DNA of 64,000 nucleotides from CAZHEV01 sp964531335 [NCBI: uncultured bacterium] (GCA_964531335.1 CAZHEV010000003.1:124001-188000), one strand, 5' to 3'. Shown: positions 1 to 9,520, numbered from the stretch's first letter. The notes: a model not told the origin generated them from the letters alone. Translations and numbers: made by a program.

Positions 1-611
1 TTCTACACGCGCTGAGGTCAGCCGGCATCCAAGCCGGCGCGATGAAGCCCGTCGAGACCGGCTGCGCGGAGGCGGGCGGGGAGCTCGTCCCGGCGGACGC
101 CGCCGCCCTCGCCGGGGCCGCGGGCGACGCCGGCGACATGTCCGACGTGTGTCCCTACAGGCTCAAGGCGGCACTGGCGCCTCTGGCCTCGGCGCGTCTC
201 GAGGGCCAAGATATCGATCCACTGGTCATACTCGAGGCCTTCGCGAGGATCTCTTCGCGCCGCTCTTTCGTTGTAGTGGAGGGCGCGGGGGGGATACTGG
301 TGCCGATGACCGAGTCCTACGACATGTTGCACCTCGCGGAGGAGCTCGGACTGCCGGTCCTAATAGTCGCCGCCTCGAGGCTGGGAGCGATAAATCACAG
401 CCTGCTGACGGCGCGGGTCTGCATGGACAGGGGGCTCGAGGTCGCCGGCGTAGTTCTCAACCACCTCGGATCCGAGCCCGAGGAGGCGCGTGGCTCCAAC
501 GCGGAGGTGCTTTCGCAGCTTCTGCCGGTGCCCGTCGTGGAGCTCGAGCACGGCGCCGACGCCGACAGCGCGTACGATCTGCGCGACCTGATACTCGGAC
601 TCGCGCGCTAG
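1..611 (+). CDS. bioD: Dethiobiotin synthetase, 3' part (partial)
   Basis: BioD is the ATP-dependent carboxylase that closes the ureido ring of dethiobiotin in biotin synthesis. The reading frame is open from base 3 and enters the window already coding, so the N-terminal P-loop is missing. Visible BioD features are K-P-V-E-T-G-C just after the left edge (substrate-binding region), V-V-E-G-A-G-G in the middle (phosphate-binding loop after the second strand) and a region resembling 'GLPVLIVAASRLGAINHSLLT' typical of the family. It ends with TAG at 609-611. That stop overlaps the stop of the convergent TPR gene by two bases. No other biotin gene is visible, so the rest of a bio cluster would lie to the left. 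Confidence 0.88.
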   Translation, partial: LHALRSAGIQAGAMKPVETGCAEAGGELVPADAAALAGAAGDAGDMSDVCPYRLKAALAPLASARLEGQDIDPLVILEAFARISSRRSFVVVEGAGGILVPMTESYDMLHLAEELGLPVLIVAASRLGAINHSLLTARVCMDRGLEVAGVVLNHLGSEPEEARGSNAEVLSQLLPVPVVELEHGADADSAYDLRDLILGLAR

Positions 612-3553
612 CGGGGAAGCCTAAGGGCTTCGGCCGCGAGCCGCGCGAAGCGGCGTGCGTCGGAGTCTCTGCCCAGGGCGGCCGCCGCCTTGGAAGCCGT
701 ATCGTACAACAGCCTTCTCTCGTCCCCGGGAACGGTGTGAGCCAGCTCGAAGGCGGCCGTCGTCTTGTTGTAGACGTACTCGGGAGGATCGCGGCGCTCG
801 GATCTTTCAAGCGCCGGCGCGAGCTCCGACCACGCGTCCTCCGGATGCCCGAGCTCGAGCTTCGCCCGGGCGAGGAGCGTCCTTGCGAGGTCGTAGTGGG
901 GGGCGGCGTCGAGCGAGGCCTGGAGAGGCCGGAGGGCCTCTTCCGGAAGGCCGCGGGCGATCTCCAGCCGACCTTTGACCGCGGCCACGCGGTAGCTTGC
1001 GCGATCGAGGAGCGACGCCTCCGCGAGCTGAGCCCGAGCGCCTTCGAAGTCGCCGGCCAGGAGCAAGGCCGTCGCGTAGTCGGTTCTCAGGTTCACCAGT
1101 CCGGAGCGGCGCAGAAGCGCCCTGTCGAAGTAGTCTCTCGCGGAATCCACATCGCCGGCGACGGCGGCAGCGAAACCCATGCCCCAGAGCGCCTCGGGGT
1201 TGTCGGCCTGATAGTCGAGCACTCCGGCGAAGGCCTCTATCGCGGGGCCGAGCTCGCCGGCCGTGAAGTAAGCGTCGCCGAGCTCGAGATCTATCAGGTA
1301 TCTCTCCCTGCTCTCCACCGCGCTTCGCATCTCCAAGAGCCGGTCCAGTCGCGCGCCGTTGTCCCCGTCGCGGACGTAGTGCGCGCGGGCGGCGGAGACG
1401 ACCACCTGCGCCTTGTCGGGATGATCCGACAAGGCCCGCTCCGCGACCTCGCAGGCCTCCTCGTGCCGCCCCAGGATCGAGAGCGCCTGCATCAGCCCTC
1501 TCACGCCCTCCGGGGAGCGGGGGTCCCTCTCGATCGACTTCTCGAAGAGCGCGATGCTCTCGCCGACGAGGTTCCTGGAGAGGCGGTCCGCGCCCGCGTT
1601 GGCGAAGCCCACCGCGTAGTAAGACTCCATGTTCTCCACCGCCATGAGCTGTTCAACGAATGCCAGCAGGTCCGGATCCCTTGTCTCGAGCCTCTCGCGC
1701 ACGACGTGCTTGCTGTCGTAACCGTCCCTTCGCGGCGTCATGCAGGCGTTTATCCCCTCCGCCAGGTACTCCCACACGCTGGAGCCTTGGTACCGGGAAA
1801 CGAAAGCCTCCACGCCGCGGCTGTCACGGCCCTTGGCCTTGCTGTAAAGATCCTGGATGACCCTGTTCTCTTCGACGGTAAGCACGCCGTGCACCTGGTG
1901 GGACAGCTCGTGCAGCACGGTGTTGTAGCCGCCCAGGACGGACCGCTCCACGTCCTCGACGCCGGTGACAGTGGCGTAGCCTCCGCATCCGCGAACGTCG
2001 TCCCACAGCCTCGAATCATAGTCTATGCGGGCGTCCTTCAGCGCCTCCAGACCCGGGCACGAGGACAGCCTCTGGTACAGCGGCTTTATGTAGAATGTCG
2101 ATCCCGATTCGACCAGCACCGGCACGAACCGGCGAAGGGGGTCGATGGACATCGCCACGCGTTTCTTGTGCCTGTCGCTCAACGCGTCGTAGTTGACCAC
2201 GAGCTCCTCTATATGCGGCACCTCGGCAGCCGTGTCGGCCGCGAACGCCTCTTCGTAGTCCTTCCGGTGAACGTCGAAGGCCATCCTCTTCGCCTCGAGC
2301 GCCTTTGCTATCCCGTTTCGCCCCCTGCCGTTTCCAGGGCAAGCTCGGACGGCGTCGCGGAAATGTTTCAACGCCGCGTCGTATTCCTGCATCTCGAACC
2401 GCAGCGAGCCCAGTCGCGTGTGCACGTCGGTCAGCCTGGGATGAGCGGCGGCAATTCTCGCGAGAAGCTCGAGGGCCTCATCCTTTGCCCCGGCGGCGGC
2501 GAGCGAATCGGCTCGGGCCAGGGCGGCCGCCTGGGCCGAGTCGGGAAACGCCTCGGGGTGCGCGGCCTCCAGCTCGGTATAGCTCAGCCGGGTATAGCCG
2601 TTTCCGAGCTGGTACTGCGAGGCCTCGTTGAACGGATTGAGCTCGACGGCCAGCTCGGCGGCGTCTATCGCCTCCGAGACTCTGCCCGTCCTGATGAGCG
2701 TGAGATTCAGCGACTCCAGGAGCCTGTCGTCGGCTGCTGAAAGAGGAAGGGCCCTCTGGAGATACACGAGGGAGCTGTCGTAACTTTGCAGATCGTAGTG
2801 GATGTCCGCAATTCCCTCCAGGGCGCGCGCTCTCTCCCGGTCGTCACCGGCGTGGGACAGCGCACGGCGGAACCAGTACCGCGCCTTCGGCTGCCGTATG
2901 AGACCCCGGCAGAGTCGGCCCTTTCCCAGCGCGGCCGCCGGCGAGGAGGGCCGGCGCTCGAGCGCCTGGGTGCAAAATATCTCAAGCCCTTCGAGGTCGT
3001 CGGTGATCAGGCACCATCCGACGATCAAGCGGCGCGTCCTCTCGGAGTCCGGGGCCGACTTCCGGAGCCTCTCGATGCTCACATGCGCCTCGCTGAGATC
3101 GTACAGGGTGAGGGCGATCTCAGCTCTCAGCGTTTCGAGCTCTAAGGGGCCCGGGGGCATCATCGTGACTATCTCCCAGGCCGCCTCCGGATCGCCCGAT
3201 CTGTGGAGCAGCCGCGCCCTCTTCAGGCTTCCCTCAGGCGCCGCGGCCGCCGCCAGGGCGGCCTCCTCCAGCGCCGAGCGCACCGGCCCAAGGACCTCGC
3301 CGGGCGGCGAACCGCCCTCGCCCCCCGGAGGCGGGCAATGCGCCGGGGTGGAAAAGGAGGAGACGAGAATCGCCAAGAAGACGGCCGCCCGGGCCGCCAC
3401 GGCTCCGCGCCCGCCGCGGCGCGCGGCCGCCGCGGCTCTCCCACGAAGAGCCGGGCGGTGGGGCCGGCAGCCGGACGTCGCGTTCGTCCTCGGCGGCGGC
3501 CACTCAGGAGGCGCGCACCGCCTCGGTGATGAGCCTGTCCAGTTGATCCTCAT
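608..3553 (-). CDS. TPR-repeat protein with embedded HExxH metallopeptidase-like site
   Basis: This protein of 981 residues is the last gene of the glycan/MsbA operon. Its ATG overlaps the exporter's stop as ATGA, which fixes the start. A hydrophobic stretch near residues 50-70 (AVFLAILVSS) could be a signal or anchor, so the protein is probably extracytoplasmic. Helical TPR-type repeats fill roughly residues 130-420 and 640-970. Between them lies H548-E-L-S-H552 followed by E595/E599 (WEYLAEG), the arrangement of a zincin (HExxH plus a downstream Glu). The same frame stays open far into the exporter gene, but that upstream part is arginine/glycine-rich nonsense. The family is not recognised; a surface-associated peptidase or scaffold for envelope assembly is an inference. 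Confidence 0.8.
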   Translation of the reverse strand: MRINWTGSSPRRCAPPEWPPPRTNATSGCRPHRPALRGRAAAAARRGGRGAVAARAAVFLAILVSSFSTPAHCPPPGGEGGSPPGEVLGPVRSALEEAALAAAAAPEGSLKRARLLHRSGDPEAAWEIVTMMPPGPLELETLRAEIALTLYDLSEAHVSIERLRKSAPDSERTRRLIVGWCLITDDLEGLEIFCTQALERRPSSPAAALGKGRLCRGLIRQPKARYWFRRALSHAGDDRERARALEGIADIHYDLQSYDSSLVYLQRALPLSAADDRLLESLNLTLIRTGRVSEAIDAAELAVELNPFNEASQYQLGNGYTRLSYTELEAAHPEAFPDSAQAAALARADSLAAAGAKDEALELLARIAAAHPRLTDVHTRLGSLRFEMQEYDAALKHFRDAVRACPGNGRGRNGIAKALEAKRMAFDVHRKDYEEAFAADTAAEVPHIEELVVNYDALSDRHKKRVAMSIDPLRRFVPVLVESGSTFYIKPLYQRLSSCPGLEALKDARIDYDSRLWDDVRGCGGYATVTGVEDVERSVLGGYNTVLHELSHQVHGVLTVEENRVIQDLYSKAKGRDSRGVEAFVSRYQGSSVWEYLAEGINACMTPRRDGYDSKHVVRERLETRDPDLLAFVEQLMAVENMESYYAVGFANAGADRLSRNLVGESIALFEKSIERDPRSPEGVRGLMQALSILGRHEEACEVAERALSDHPDKAQVVVSAARAHYVRDGDNGARLDRLLEMRSAVESRERYLIDLELGDAYFTAGELGPAIEAFAGVLDYQADNPEALWGMGFAAAVAGDVDSARDYFDRALLRRSGLVNLRTDYATALLLAGDFEGARAQLAEASLLDRASYRVAAVKGRLEIARGLPEEALRPLQASLDAAPHYDLARTLLARAKLELGHPEDAWSELAPALERSERRDPPEYVYNKTTAAFELAHTVPGDERRLLYDTASKAAAALGRDSDARRFARLAAEALRLPR

Positions 3554-5493
3554 CCCCGCGGGACTCCTTCCACGCGCGGGCTCGAGGGGCCGAACTGCAT
3601 CTCGTAGAGCCTCCTGTAGAGCTTCGATCTCTGTAGAAGCTCCGCATGCACTCCCACGGCCTCTATCTCGCCGCGATCCAGCAGGACTATCTTGTCGGCG
3701 TCTATGACGGTCGAAAGTCGGTGCGCGATCACCAGCACCGTTCGGTCCTTCATCAGATGGGTAAGGGCCTCCTGGACGAGCTGCTCCGCCTCCGAGTCGA
3801 GCGAGGAAGTCGCCTCGTCGAGCAGAAGCACGGGCGGGTTTTGGAGCACTGCCCTGGCTATGGCGATCCTCTGCTTCTGCCCGCCCGAGAGGCGGACGCC
3901 CTTCTCGCCTATGACCGTGTCGTAGCCTTCGTCCAGGTCCTCGATGAACGCCGCGGCGTTGGCTATCCTCGCCGCCTCCTCGACGGCGCCGGCCGGAACG
4001 TCGATCATCCCGTAGGCTATGTTGTTTCTCACGCTGTCGTTGAACAGGATGGTCTCCTGCGTGACTATCCCCATCAGCCTTCTCAGCGACCACATCTTGG
4101 TGTCGCGAACGTCGCGCCCGTCGATCTTGACGGCGCCGGCGGTGACGTCGTAAAAGCGCGGGATGAGGTCTATGAGAGTGGACTTGCCGGCGCCGCTCGG
4201 TCCTACCAGCGCGACGATCTCGCCCCTTCCGACCTCCAGGTTTATGTCGCGCAGGACCAGTGGAAGATTGTCCGAGTAGCGGAAGGAAACGCCTTCGAGA
4301 GAGATTCCCCTGTCGACCCCGCGGATCTCGACGGCGCCCGGTCTGTCCACGACCGCCGGCTTGGTGTCGAGCGTGGCGAATATCCTCTCGGCGGCCGCAA
4401 GCCCCTGCTGGAGGGCGTTGTTGATTCCGCCGAGCCCTTTCAGCGGCTGGAGGATGGAGAACATTATCACAAGCGACCTGATGAAATCCTCCGAGGTCAT
4501 CATCCTGTCCTGGAGGACCTGTCTTCCCGCGTACCATAGGATCGCGACCCCTATCACCGCGCCCAGAACCTCGGTGACAGGAGACGAGAGCGCTTGGAGG
4601 ATCTTCTGGCGGAGCACCAGGTTGAAGTACCTTCGCGTCTCCTTCTTGAACCTGCCGACCTCGTAGAGGTTCATGGCGAAGGCCATGACTATCTTTATGT
4701 TGTTGAGCGACTCGTGCAGAGTGGCCACGACCTCGGCTATCTGCCGCTGCGAGCGCCTGCTCTTGCGCCTTATGCTGTCGCCGACCTTGGCCACGAAATA
4801 GCCGTTCACGGGCACCAGCACCAGGAAGAACAACGCTACCTTCCAGTTGATGATAAAGAGCAGGACGATTAGCCACAGTATGTTGATGGGAGTGACTATG
4901 ATCTTTTGGAACGTGGTGTTCATCGAGCTGTTCAGGAGGCCCACGTCGTTCATCACCACGGAGGCTATCTCGCCCAGCCTCTTGCGGTGAAAGAAGGACA
5001 GGGACATGGTCTGGAGGTGCTCGTACAAGCGGTCCCGAAAGTCGGTGGTCACCCTTTGCTCGACAAAGCCCAGAAGCACGTTCTTGCCGTAGGAGCACAG
5101 GTTCTTTATTACGAACGCGGCCAGAATGACCAGGCAGAGGATCTTCAACGTATCCGATTTGTCATCGCGCATTATGAGCGCGTTGGTCTTGGCCTTGAGA
5201 TATTCATTAACGCCGCCGGCGTCGAGGCCGGGGGTCGCCTCCCGGGCGCGGCCGGCTGCGTCGACTTCGCCGGGGGTCGCGGAGGTCTCGCCGGGGGCGG
5301 GGGGCACCCGCTCGCCATCGCCGGCGGCGGTGGCGACCCGTGGGGTGTCCTGGAACAGGGCCGACACGAAGGAGGCCGAAAGCCACAGGGAGACGCTGTT
5401 GAAAAACACGAACAGCATTGAGAGGACGAATACCCCGGTCACCTGCTTCCAGTAGGGTCTTAGAAAGGACAGCGCTCTCAGGTACAGATTCAT
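3550..5493 (-). CDS. MsbA-like ABC exporter (fused TMD-NBD half transporter)
   Basis: This homodimeric type IV ABC exporter of 647 residues resembles MsbA, the lipid A/lipid-linked glycan flippase of the inner membrane. The N-terminal half has six hydrophobic helices. The C-terminal ATPase has Walker A (GPSGAGKST), the signature LSGGQKQRIAIARA, Walker B VLLLDEATSSLD and the H-loop VIAHRLSTV. Between TM1 and TM2 there is an extra loop of about 60 residues, rich in Ala/Gly/Pro/Glu, which is not usual for MsbA. It follows five glycosyltransferase genes and one GT9 gene in the same operon, with only 4 bases to the upstream gene, so export of a lipid-linked sugar made by these enzymes is likely. 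Substrate identity is inferred from context only. Confidence 0.9.
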   Translation of the reverse strand: MNLYLRALSFLRPYWKQVTGVFVLSMLFVFFNSVSLWLSASFVSALFQDTPRVATAAGDGERVPPAPGETSATPGEVDAAGRAREATPGLDAGGVNEYLKAKTNALIMRDDKSDTLKILCLVILAAFVIKNLCSYGKNVLLGFVEQRVTTDFRDRLYEHLQTMSLSFFHRKRLGEIASVVMNDVGLLNSSMNTTFQKIIVTPINILWLIVLLFIINWKVALFFLVLVPVNGYFVAKVGDSIRRKSRRSQRQIAEVVATLHESLNNIKIVMAFAMNLYEVGRFKKETRRYFNLVLRQKILQALSSPVTEVLGAVIGVAILWYAGRQVLQDRMMTSEDFIRSLVIMFSILQPLKGLGGINNALQQGLAAAERIFATLDTKPAVVDRPGAVEIRGVDRGISLEGVSFRYSDNLPLVLRDINLEVGRGEIVALVGPSGAGKSTLIDLIPRFYDVTAGAVKIDGRDVRDTKMWSLRRLMGIVTQETILFNDSVRNNIAYGMIDVPAGAVEEAARIANAAAFIEDLDEGYDTVIGEKGVRLSGGQKQRIAIARAVLQNPPVLLLDEATSSLDSEAEQLVQEALTHLMKDRTVLVIAHRLSTVIDADKIVLLDRGEIEAVGVHAELLQRSKLYRRLYEMQFGPSSPRVEGVPRG

Positions 5494-5497
5494 GACT

Positions 5498-6409
5498 CTA
5501 GCCCATCGCCTCCCCCAGCACGCCTCGCCGGAGTATCTCGGCGTACTTGGCCAGATAGGAGCGGGCCATGGCTTCGGAGGAGAACCGCGCCAGCGCCCTG
5601 GCCCTGCAGGCCGCGGGGGATACGTCGCCTATCTTTTCTACGGCCTCCGCCATCTCGCGGACGTCGCTGCACCGGAACCCCACTTCGTCCGTCACCACCT
5701 CAGGCATGGAGCCCCTGTCCGAGGTTATGACGGGTGTGCCGCTGATCAGGGCCTCCGCGGCCACCAGACCGAAGGGCTCCTCCCACTGTATGGGAAAAAG
5801 GAGCGCCCGCGCCCCGGCGAGCAGCTCCGCTTTCTCTCGGCCTCCGACCATCCCCACGTACTTGATCTTTCTGTTGAGACTAAGGCCGCGCCCGCCCGCT
5901 ACTATCAGTCGCACCCCGGTCCTTCCCGCCACGTCCAGAGCGGTCTTCAGTCCTTTCACTTTCCAGCTCGTCTTTGAGAGAAAGAGAAAGTAGTCGTCTT
6001 TCGCCTCCCTGTACTCGAACTCCTCGGGGTCCACGCCATTATAGACGAATTGGCTCGAGCCGTGCCTTGCGGCGTGGTTTCCGCTGACGAAGACCGTGTT
6101 GGGAAGGTATCTCTCGCCGGGCTTCCCGTTTCCTCCTATGGTCACTATGTATGGCCGATCGGGAGCCGCCTTTGGGGTCGCGTAGAAGTGGAGGATGTCG
6201 GCGTCGGCGGGCACGGCCTTCTCGAAGCCCTCGAGGTCCTCGCTTATCTCGCGGACCTCGATGCCGTCCACCCGGGTTCCCTTCAAGGATAAAAGGACGA
6301 CCTCGTGCCCCAGCCTTTTCTGCGCGAGAGCGTTCCACAGTATCACACGCTGCGTGCCGCCGTAGTGCCTGACCGGGAGCTTGTAATGGCTGACGTGGAC
6401 TGCCTTCAA
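5498..6409 (-). CDS. Glycosyltransferase, GT4-like
   Basis: This GT-B fold glycosyltransferase of about 303 residues has an N-terminal acceptor domain starting 'KAVHVSHYKLPVRHYGGTQR' and a C-terminal nucleotide-sugar domain with a G-R-E-K-A-E-L-L region and E-E-P-F-G-L-V-A-A-E-A (the GT4 E-x7-E motif). I place the start at the TTG at 6409, because the protein then begins directly with the first Rossmann strand and an AGGAAGG ribosome site lies just upstream. The frame remains open to 6466, but those residues look non-coding. It sits in the envelope-glycan operon, 28 bases after the previous gene and 4 bases before the exporter gene. Sugar specificity cannot be read from the sequence. Confidence 0.82.
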   Translation of the reverse strand: MKAVHVSHYKLPVRHYGGTQRVILWNALAQKRLGHEVVLLSLKGTRVDGIEVREISEDLEGFEKAVPADADILHFYATPKAAPDRPYIVTIGGNGKPGERYLPNTVFVSGNHAARHGSSQFVYNGVDPEEFEYREAKDDYFLFLSKTSWKVKGLKTALDVAGRTGVRLIVAGGRGLSLNRKIKYVGMVGGREKAELLAGARALLFPIQWEEPFGLVAAEALISGTPVITSDRGSMPEVVTDEVGFRCSDVREMAEAVEKIGDVSPAACRARALARFSSEAMARSYLAKYAEILRRGVLGEAMG

Positions 6410-6437
6410 CGTGGACCTTCCTGACCTCCGAGGGCCT

Positions 6438-7526
6438 TCACCTCGACAACACCTTCTCCAGGTCATCGAGCATGCGACCCATGCTGAACCGGGCCTTTAT
6501 GTCTTCGCGGGCGCGCTTCGCCATCGCTTCGCTCGCCTGCGGGTCCCGCAGCGCGCGGACGATCGCGGACCTCAGACCCGCCGCGTCTTCCGCCGGGACC
6601 AGCAAGCCCGTCTCTCCGTCCTTCACCAGCTCGGAGACCCCCGAGACGTCGGTCGCCACGACCGGCACTCCCGCGGCCATGGCCTCGAGCAGGACGTTGG
6701 GCATTCCCTCGAACCTGGAGGGAAGGGCGAAGAGCGACAGCGACCGGTAGAAAGAGTCCATGTCATCGACGAACCCGGAAAGCGAGACCGACTGCGAAAG
6801 CCCGAGGTCGCGCACGAGGCCAGCGAGCGACTCGCGCTCGTGTCCCTCGCCGGCGATCGCCAGGACGGCGCCGGCGACGTCCCGCGCCACCCCGGCGAAG
6901 GCCTTTATCAAAATGTCGAATCCCTTCTGCTTCGCCAACCTGCCCGTGGCGCCGACGACCGGCGCCCCCGGGATCACGATCGAGTCCTCCGCCTGCGCCG
7001 AAGGGCCGGGGGCGTCCGCCCCGGCGGGCTCTCCATTGAGGGATATCCCATTTCTGACCACGGCGATCTTCCCTTCGCTTACGAAGGGGGCCTCCAGGAG
7101 CGTCTCCCTCACGCTCTCCGCGTTGACGATGAAGGTGTCGCAGATCTCACCGAAGAGCAGCCGGTATTTCAGGTTCCTCTGGACCGGCCTGTCTATGCCC
7201 AGCCTGAAACATATCCTACCGACGCCGGCGAGCTTCGCCGCCAGACCGCCGAGCCAGTACTCCTTCGATTTCGTCAGGACGGTCGCGTCCGGCTTGAAGC
7301 CCCTGAAGATACGGCTCAGCCTGATGACGCCGGCCAGGTCGCCGTCCCCTCTCAGCCGCAGGCGTTTGAACTCCAGGCCGTAGCGGGAGGCGCGCCGGGC
7401 CATCAGGTCGGATTGACCCACCAGCAAAACGTGGTGTCCCCTCGCCGCCAGCCCCGATGCCGCCTCGCAGGTCCATTTCTCATTGCCTCCCCATATCCGG
7501 GAGCTGTTTACGAAGACCAGTCGCAT
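6438..7526 (-). CDS. Glycosyltransferase family 4
   Basis: This cytoplasmic retaining glycosyltransferase of 362 residues begins with 'MRLVFVNSSRIWGGNEKW', the N-terminal strand and glycine loop of GT4 enzymes. The donor domain has V-V-G-A-T-G-R-L-A-K-Q-K-G-F-D and the E-G-M-P-N-V-L-L-E-A-M-A motif, which carries the two glutamates that bind the nucleotide sugar. An ATG 48 bases further upstream would overlap the preceding gene. The internal ATG at 7526 has AAAGG at good spacing and matches the family's beginning, so it is preferred. Its close similarity in architecture to the gene at 9513-10616 (both have GGNEKW/GGEKWM after the first strand) suggests duplication within the cluster. The glycan it builds is unknown. 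Confidence 0.88.
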   Translation of the reverse strand: MRLVFVNSSRIWGGNEKWTCEAASGLAARGHHVLLVGQSDLMARRASRYGLEFKRLRLRGDGDLAGVIRLSRIFRGFKPDATVLTKSKEYWLGGLAAKLAGVGRICFRLGIDRPVQRNLKYRLLFGEICDTFIVNAESVRETLLEAPFVSEGKIAVVRNGISLNGEPAGADAPGPSAQAEDSIVIPGAPVVGATGRLAKQKGFDILIKAFAGVARDVAGAVLAIAGEGHERESLAGLVRDLGLSQSVSLSGFVDDMDSFYRSLSLFALPSRFEGMPNVLLEAMAAGVPVVATDVSGVSELVKDGETGLLVPAEDAAGLRSAIVRALRDPQASEAMAKRAREDIKARFSMGRMLDDLEKVLSR

Positions 7527-7537
7527 GAGTGAGCCTT

Positions 7538-8455
7538 TCACCCTTTGTTCTCCAGGAGGGCGCTTCTGATCCATCTCCTCAATATCTTCAGCTTGATCGC
7601 GGCCCGCCAGTCAATTGCCGCCGCCTCCGTTATCTCCTCGCGAAAGCTCCGGTATCGCCCGCTCCTGAAGTGATGATGGGCGAGGGTGACGTGACACTCC
7701 GCCTGCGCCCGAATCAGGGCCGGTTTCAGTCTCCGAGGCAGCAGAGCCTCGGCCTTCAACTTCTCTATGACCTTCATCTTGGTCTTGAGCATGAGGTCTT
7801 TGTCCCTGGATGTATTGCCCGGATGCACTCTCCAGTCGGCGAGCGGCTCCTCCACGGTTCGGAACACGAACCCCGCAATGGCCAGCCTCAACCACATGTC
7901 CCAGTCGTCGTGAGGCTCCACCGAGGGATCGAAGCCGCCCACCTCGTCGAAGCACGACCTTTTCGCCAGCACGGTTGGCGAGTATATGAAGTTCCCGCGA
8001 AGCAAAGCGGACAACATGTCCTTGGACCGCCTTCGCCTCCGCAGCTCACGCTCCTTGGAGGCGTTGTGGGCCCTGGGCCGGCCCTCGCCGTCGACCTGGG
8101 TTACGGGGTGGATCACGACGTCGGCGGCCGAGCCTCCATCCATCGCAGCGAGCTGCTTCTCGATCTTGTCCCTGCGCCAACGGTCGTCCTGGTCCAGAAA
8201 GGCGACGAGCTTTGCGCCGGCGGCGCGCAGCCCCGAGTTTCTCGCGCCCGCGACGCCCGAATTAGTCTGCTCGATATAGCTTATGAGATCGCCGTGCTTG
8301 TCGAGCACGGGCTCGAAGGATCTGTCCGTGGAGCCGTCGTTCACCACGATCGCCCTCACGTCCGCCATGGACTGTGAGGATAGGCTGGTCAATGCCTCGT
8401 CCAGATAGTCCGGGCGAGGGTTGTACAGCGGTACTATGACATCGACAAGCGCCAT
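7538..8455 (-). CDS. Glycosyltransferase family 2
   Basis: This GT-A fold inverting glycosyltransferase has 305 residues. The N-terminus 'VDVIVPLYNPRPDYLDEAL' is the classic GT2 opening. It is followed by I-V-V-N-D-G-S-T-D (nucleotide binding), N-S-G-V-A-G-A-R-N-S-G and F-L-D-Q-D-D-R-W (the DxD-type metal site). The C-terminal part has P-H-D-D-W-D-M-W-L-R, the usual acceptor/catalytic ED-like motif. There is no membrane segment, so it is probably a cytoplasmic enzyme extending a lipid-linked oligosaccharide. It lies within the minus-strand operon, 12 bases after the preceding gene's stop. It is the only GT2 member among otherwise GT-B genes. Confidence 0.9.
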   Translation of the reverse strand: MALVDVIVPLYNPRPDYLDEALTSLSSQSMADVRAIVVNDGSTDRSFEPVLDKHGDLISYIEQTNSGVAGARNSGLRAAGAKLVAFLDQDDRWRRDKIEKQLAAMDGGSAADVVIHPVTQVDGEGRPRAHNASKERELRRRRRSKDMLSALLRGNFIYSPTVLAKRSCFDEVGGFDPSVEPHDDWDMWLRLAIAGFVFRTVEEPLADWRVHPGNTSRDKDLMLKTKMKVIEKLKAEALLPRRLKPALIRAQAECHVTLAHHHFRSGRYRSFREEITEAAAIDWRAAIKLKILRRWIRSALLENKG

Positions 8456-8467
8456 GTGGCGGTACCC

Positions 8468-9520
8468 TCAGCTCCTCGGTCCCTCATCCACAACGGATGT
8501 CAAGATATGCTCGAGCTTCTTGAGACATACCCGGAGAGAGTATTTATCCTCGACGGTGCGGCGGGCCCTTGACCCCATCTCCGCTCGCAGTCGGGGGTCC
8601 TCGAGCAGCGCGCACAGCTTGGCCGCCCACTCTTCGGTCGTGCCGGCGTGCATGCCGTTAACGCCGTCCTCGACCACCTCGAGGTTCATCCCAACAGGAC
8701 TGCTCACGGTGGGGAGCCCCGCGGCCATGTACTGGAGCAGCTTGAACGCGCACTTGCCCCGGCTCCAATCGTCCTCCTCCAGGGGCATGATTCCGGCGTC
8801 CAGCGAGGCCAGCCATTCGGGCTCGATCTTCTCGGACCAGGGCACGTTTCGTACCGCGATAACGTCGGTTTCCAAGAGGGCGTTCGACAGCACGGACAGC
8901 TCGACGCCGTGCAGTCTGCTCCGGACCTTCTCCAGAGCCGGGAGTGCTTTCCTAAGATAGTACAGGTTCTTGGACGTTCCCAGCCAGCCGATGCGGAGAG
9001 GGCCCTCTCCACGGGCCGGCGATGGTTTCGTCTCGCACTGCCGGAACAGGGCGGGGCGGCTCGCTTCGGTATCCACGGGGGTGGGAAGCACGTGCACGTT
9101 CCGGTTGTGCCTCTTCGCGTATGAGGCCAGAAACGAATTGCCCGCGACCACCGCCCTCGCGCGTCTCAGCGCTGCGGTCAGCCTGCCGACAGTCGATTTG
9201 GATCCGGGCGCCATTCCGCGCGGCCGCTGGTTGTAAGGCTCGGGCGCGAAGCTCGCGTCATCGTAGTCGAACACTATCTTCCCGTTGGCGGCGGCCAGGA
9301 CGGGCAGGAAGACCGGATTGAAGAGCTTCTTCTGCACGTACACCACGTCCGCCGAAGCGGCGCGGATCAGCAGTGCCGCCCTACGCCCGAGCGTCAGGCC
9401 GCTCGCCGGGAACAGCTCCGTCTCGAAGCCATCCCTCTCCAGCCCGGGCAGGTACTTGTGTATCCGGTATCTGGTGCTGGGCTGGCTCTCGCTCCAGGTC
9501 ACGAAGAGCACCTTAGGCAT
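8468..9520 (-). CDS. Glycosyltransferase, GT4-like
   Basis: This GT-B glycosyltransferase of 350 residues begins 'MPKVLFVTWSESQPSTRYRI', a form seen in GT4-like enzymes whose first loop has a S-x-R-Y-R signature. The donor domain includes I-G-W-L-G-T-S-K-N-L, G-I-M-P-L-E-E-D-D-W-S-R-G-K-C and K-L-L-Q-Y-M-A-A-G-L-P, as in enzymes of polysaccharide and LPS-core clusters. The start at 9520 gives an ATGCCTAA overlap with the stop of the preceding gene, pointing to translational coupling. A longer frame to 9550 is less likely. The sugar transferred is unknown. Confidence 0.85.
   Translation of the reverse strand: MPKVLFVTWSESQPSTRYRIHKYLPGLERDGFETELFPASGLTLGRRAALLIRAASADVVYVQKKLFNPVFLPVLAAANGKIVFDYDDASFAPEPYNQRPRGMAPGSKSTVGRLTAALRRARAVVAGNSFLASYAKRHNRNVHVLPTPVDTEASRPALFRQCETKPSPARGEGPLRIGWLGTSKNLYYLRKALPALEKVRSRLHGVELSVLSNALLETDVIAVRNVPWSEKIEPEWLASLDAGIMPLEEDDWSRGKCAFKLLQYMAAGLPTVSSPVGMNLEVVEDGVNGMHAGTTEEWAAKLCALLEDPRLRAEMGSRARRTVEDKYSLRVCLKKLEHILTSVVDEGPRS

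Noticed and set aside
149-2740. Long open frame on the plus strand opposite the TPR gene
   Set aside because: High GC leaves long antisense frames. The translation shows no domain and the minus-strand gene has clear TPR and HExxH motifs.
3554-5098. Extension of the TPR protein frame another 500 codons into the exporter gene
   Set aside because: This part is antisense-free but overlaps the clear MsbA-like gene on the same strand in another frame and reads as Arg/Gly-rich nonsense. The ATGA overlap gives the real start.
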